The position numbers and the translations under genes were made by a program. The notes under the pieces are model-generated. The model was not told where the DNA came from, did no database searches, and worked only from the letters and a program-made list of their open reading frames with translations. This document shows positions 6,270 to 6,980 of a DNA stretch of 6,980 nt, in pieces; position 1 is the first letter of the stretch, and each line of letters begins with the position of its first letter. The DNA comes from HyVt-337 sp964428895 (GTDB lineage Bacteria > Planctomycetota > Phycisphaerae > SM23-33): the NCBI GenBank assembly GCA_964428895.1, contig CAYRZU010000117.1, positions 1 to 6,980 on the forward strand, given 5' to 3'.

Positions 6270-6980
6270 CTAACGTCCAAGCTTTCCGACCGCCTGCATG
6301 GCGTCCCAGCCGCGGCGGGCGTAGAACCGGTGCCCGCCCCCGCCGACCACCATCCGGCAGGCCTTCGGCGCGCCGGCGGCTTTGTAGATCGCCTTCAGAC
6401 GAGCGAACTCGCGCCGGGTGGCTGCGATGGGGAAGATCGGATCGACCTTGCCCGCCACGACCACCACCGGCCGCGGCGCAAACAGGCCCAGCACGTCGGC
6501 CATTTCGGCCTGAGTCAGCAGGCCCGGCACGAAGTTGCACGGGCAGTGCGGCATGGCCATGATCGAATGCTGGAACGTGCAAAAGTAGCAACTCGGCATG
6601 CAGAAGTTCAATCGATCCAACACCGCGGCCGAGAAGGTGCTGATGGTGCCGCCGCCGGAGTTGCCCATCACGCCGATGCGGTCCATGCGGACGTCGCTCC
6701 GCGAGGCCAGGTAATCGATGCCGCGGTCCACGTCGAACACGCGCTCGCCGATCAGCGTGCGCCCCAGTTGCAGCGCGTGGTAGGCCGACTCCATGTCGTG
6801 GTGCGTCGGGCCGTCGGGCACATACGTGACCGCTCGCTCGCCGAAACCCCGCTGCTCGATGCACAGCGCCGCCACGCCACGCCGCATGCAGTGGATGGCG
6901 AAGTCGCGGTCGCCCGGCGCGTGGATCGGCTTGCGGTTGGTCTTGAAGTCCACGCCGATCGAGTTGTGCATGCCGGTGGA
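6270..6980 (-). CDS. Alpha/beta hydrolase, acetyl-xylan-esterase / dienelactone-hydrolase-like (5' end outside window)
   Basis: About 236 C-terminal residues are visible; the frame continues through the right edge, so the Met at 6971 is internal. It looks like a serine esterase of the acetyl xylan esterase-related alpha/beta hydrolase group, which removes acetyl or similar esters from carbohydrates. Counting from that Met, the nucleophile elbow is GVMGNSGGG (100-108) with Ser105; the likely acid is Asp177 in KVDPIFP, and the His is His214 in GGGGHRFY, all in the normal order. Between elbow and acid lies a Cys- and His-rich stretch, CMPSCYFC and then HCPC (124-145), with five Cys in 22 residues. 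GVAALCIEQRGFGERA (32-47) is the usual strand and turn before the elbow. Secretion cannot be judged without the N-terminus. It lies 58 bp upstream of lpxD on the same strand, so shared transcription is possible, though no functional link to lipid A is evident. The fold is sure; the substrate is not. Confidence 0.85.
   Translation of the reverse strand, partial: STGMHNSIGVDFKTNRKPIHAPGDRDFAIHCMRRGVAALCIEQRGFGERAVTYVPDGPTHHDMESAYHALQLGRTLIGERVFDVDRGIDYLASRSDVRMDRIGVMGNSGGGTISTFSAAVLDRLNFCMPSCYFCTFQHSIMAMPHCPCNFVPGLLTQAEMADVLGLFAPRPVVVVAGKVDPIFPIAATRREFARLKAIYKAAGAPKACRMVVGGGGHRFYARRGWDAMQAVGKLGR

Noticed and set aside
6212..6280. N-terminal extension of LpxD from a TTG at 6280, overlapping the end of the hydrolase.
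   Set aside because: The added 23 residues do not resemble the family; starting at 6211 aligns His239 and His276 with E. coli numbering.

Overview
The window is a GC-rich bacterial chromosomal segment with six recognisable protein genes and one small unknown gene. Two of the recognisable genes are cut by the window edges. The mix of carbohydrate-active enzymes (GH2 beta-mannosidase, acetyl-xylan-esterase-like hydrolase), lipid A enzymes that include LpxI rather than LpxH, and a rhomboid fused to TPRs would fit a Gram-negative, polysaccharide-degrading bacterium. Planctomycetota is my best guess. That placement is inference from gene content and style, not from a phylogenetic marker.

Layout from left to right: (1) positions 3-1025, + strand, C-terminal part of a GH2 beta-mannosidase; (2) a tight convergent junction with a GC-rich 8-bp stem-loop (1033-1057); (3) a minus-strand pair transcribed right to left, queA (3790 to 2720) then a rhomboid protease with a C-terminal TPR domain (2667 to 1042); (4) a 245-bp, relatively AT-rich intergenic region (3791-4035) with two adjacent DnaA-box-like 9-mers; (5) a small + strand gene of unknown function (4036-4302) whose 3' end overlaps the end of lpxI; (6) a minus-strand run of an alpha/beta hydrolase (cut at the right edge), lpxD and lpxI.

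LpxD and LpxI act close together in lipid A synthesis. LpxD adds the second acyl chain to give UDP-2,3-diacylglucosamine, and LpxI hydrolyses that to lipid X. Their genes overlap at a stop/start junction, so translational coupling is likely. QueA makes the epoxyqueuosine precursor on tRNA and has no obvious functional link to the rhomboid downstream. The two edge genes suggest hemicellulose use (mannose release and ester removal), but they lie on opposite strands 5 kb apart and are not one operon.

No mobile element, CRISPR array, tRNA or rRNA was seen. I found no convincing undescribed multi-gene system. The points most worth a second look are the tandem DnaA boxes in the queA/small-ORF gap, the rhomboid-TPR fusion with a GSSL active-site motif, and the unknown 88-residue protein.
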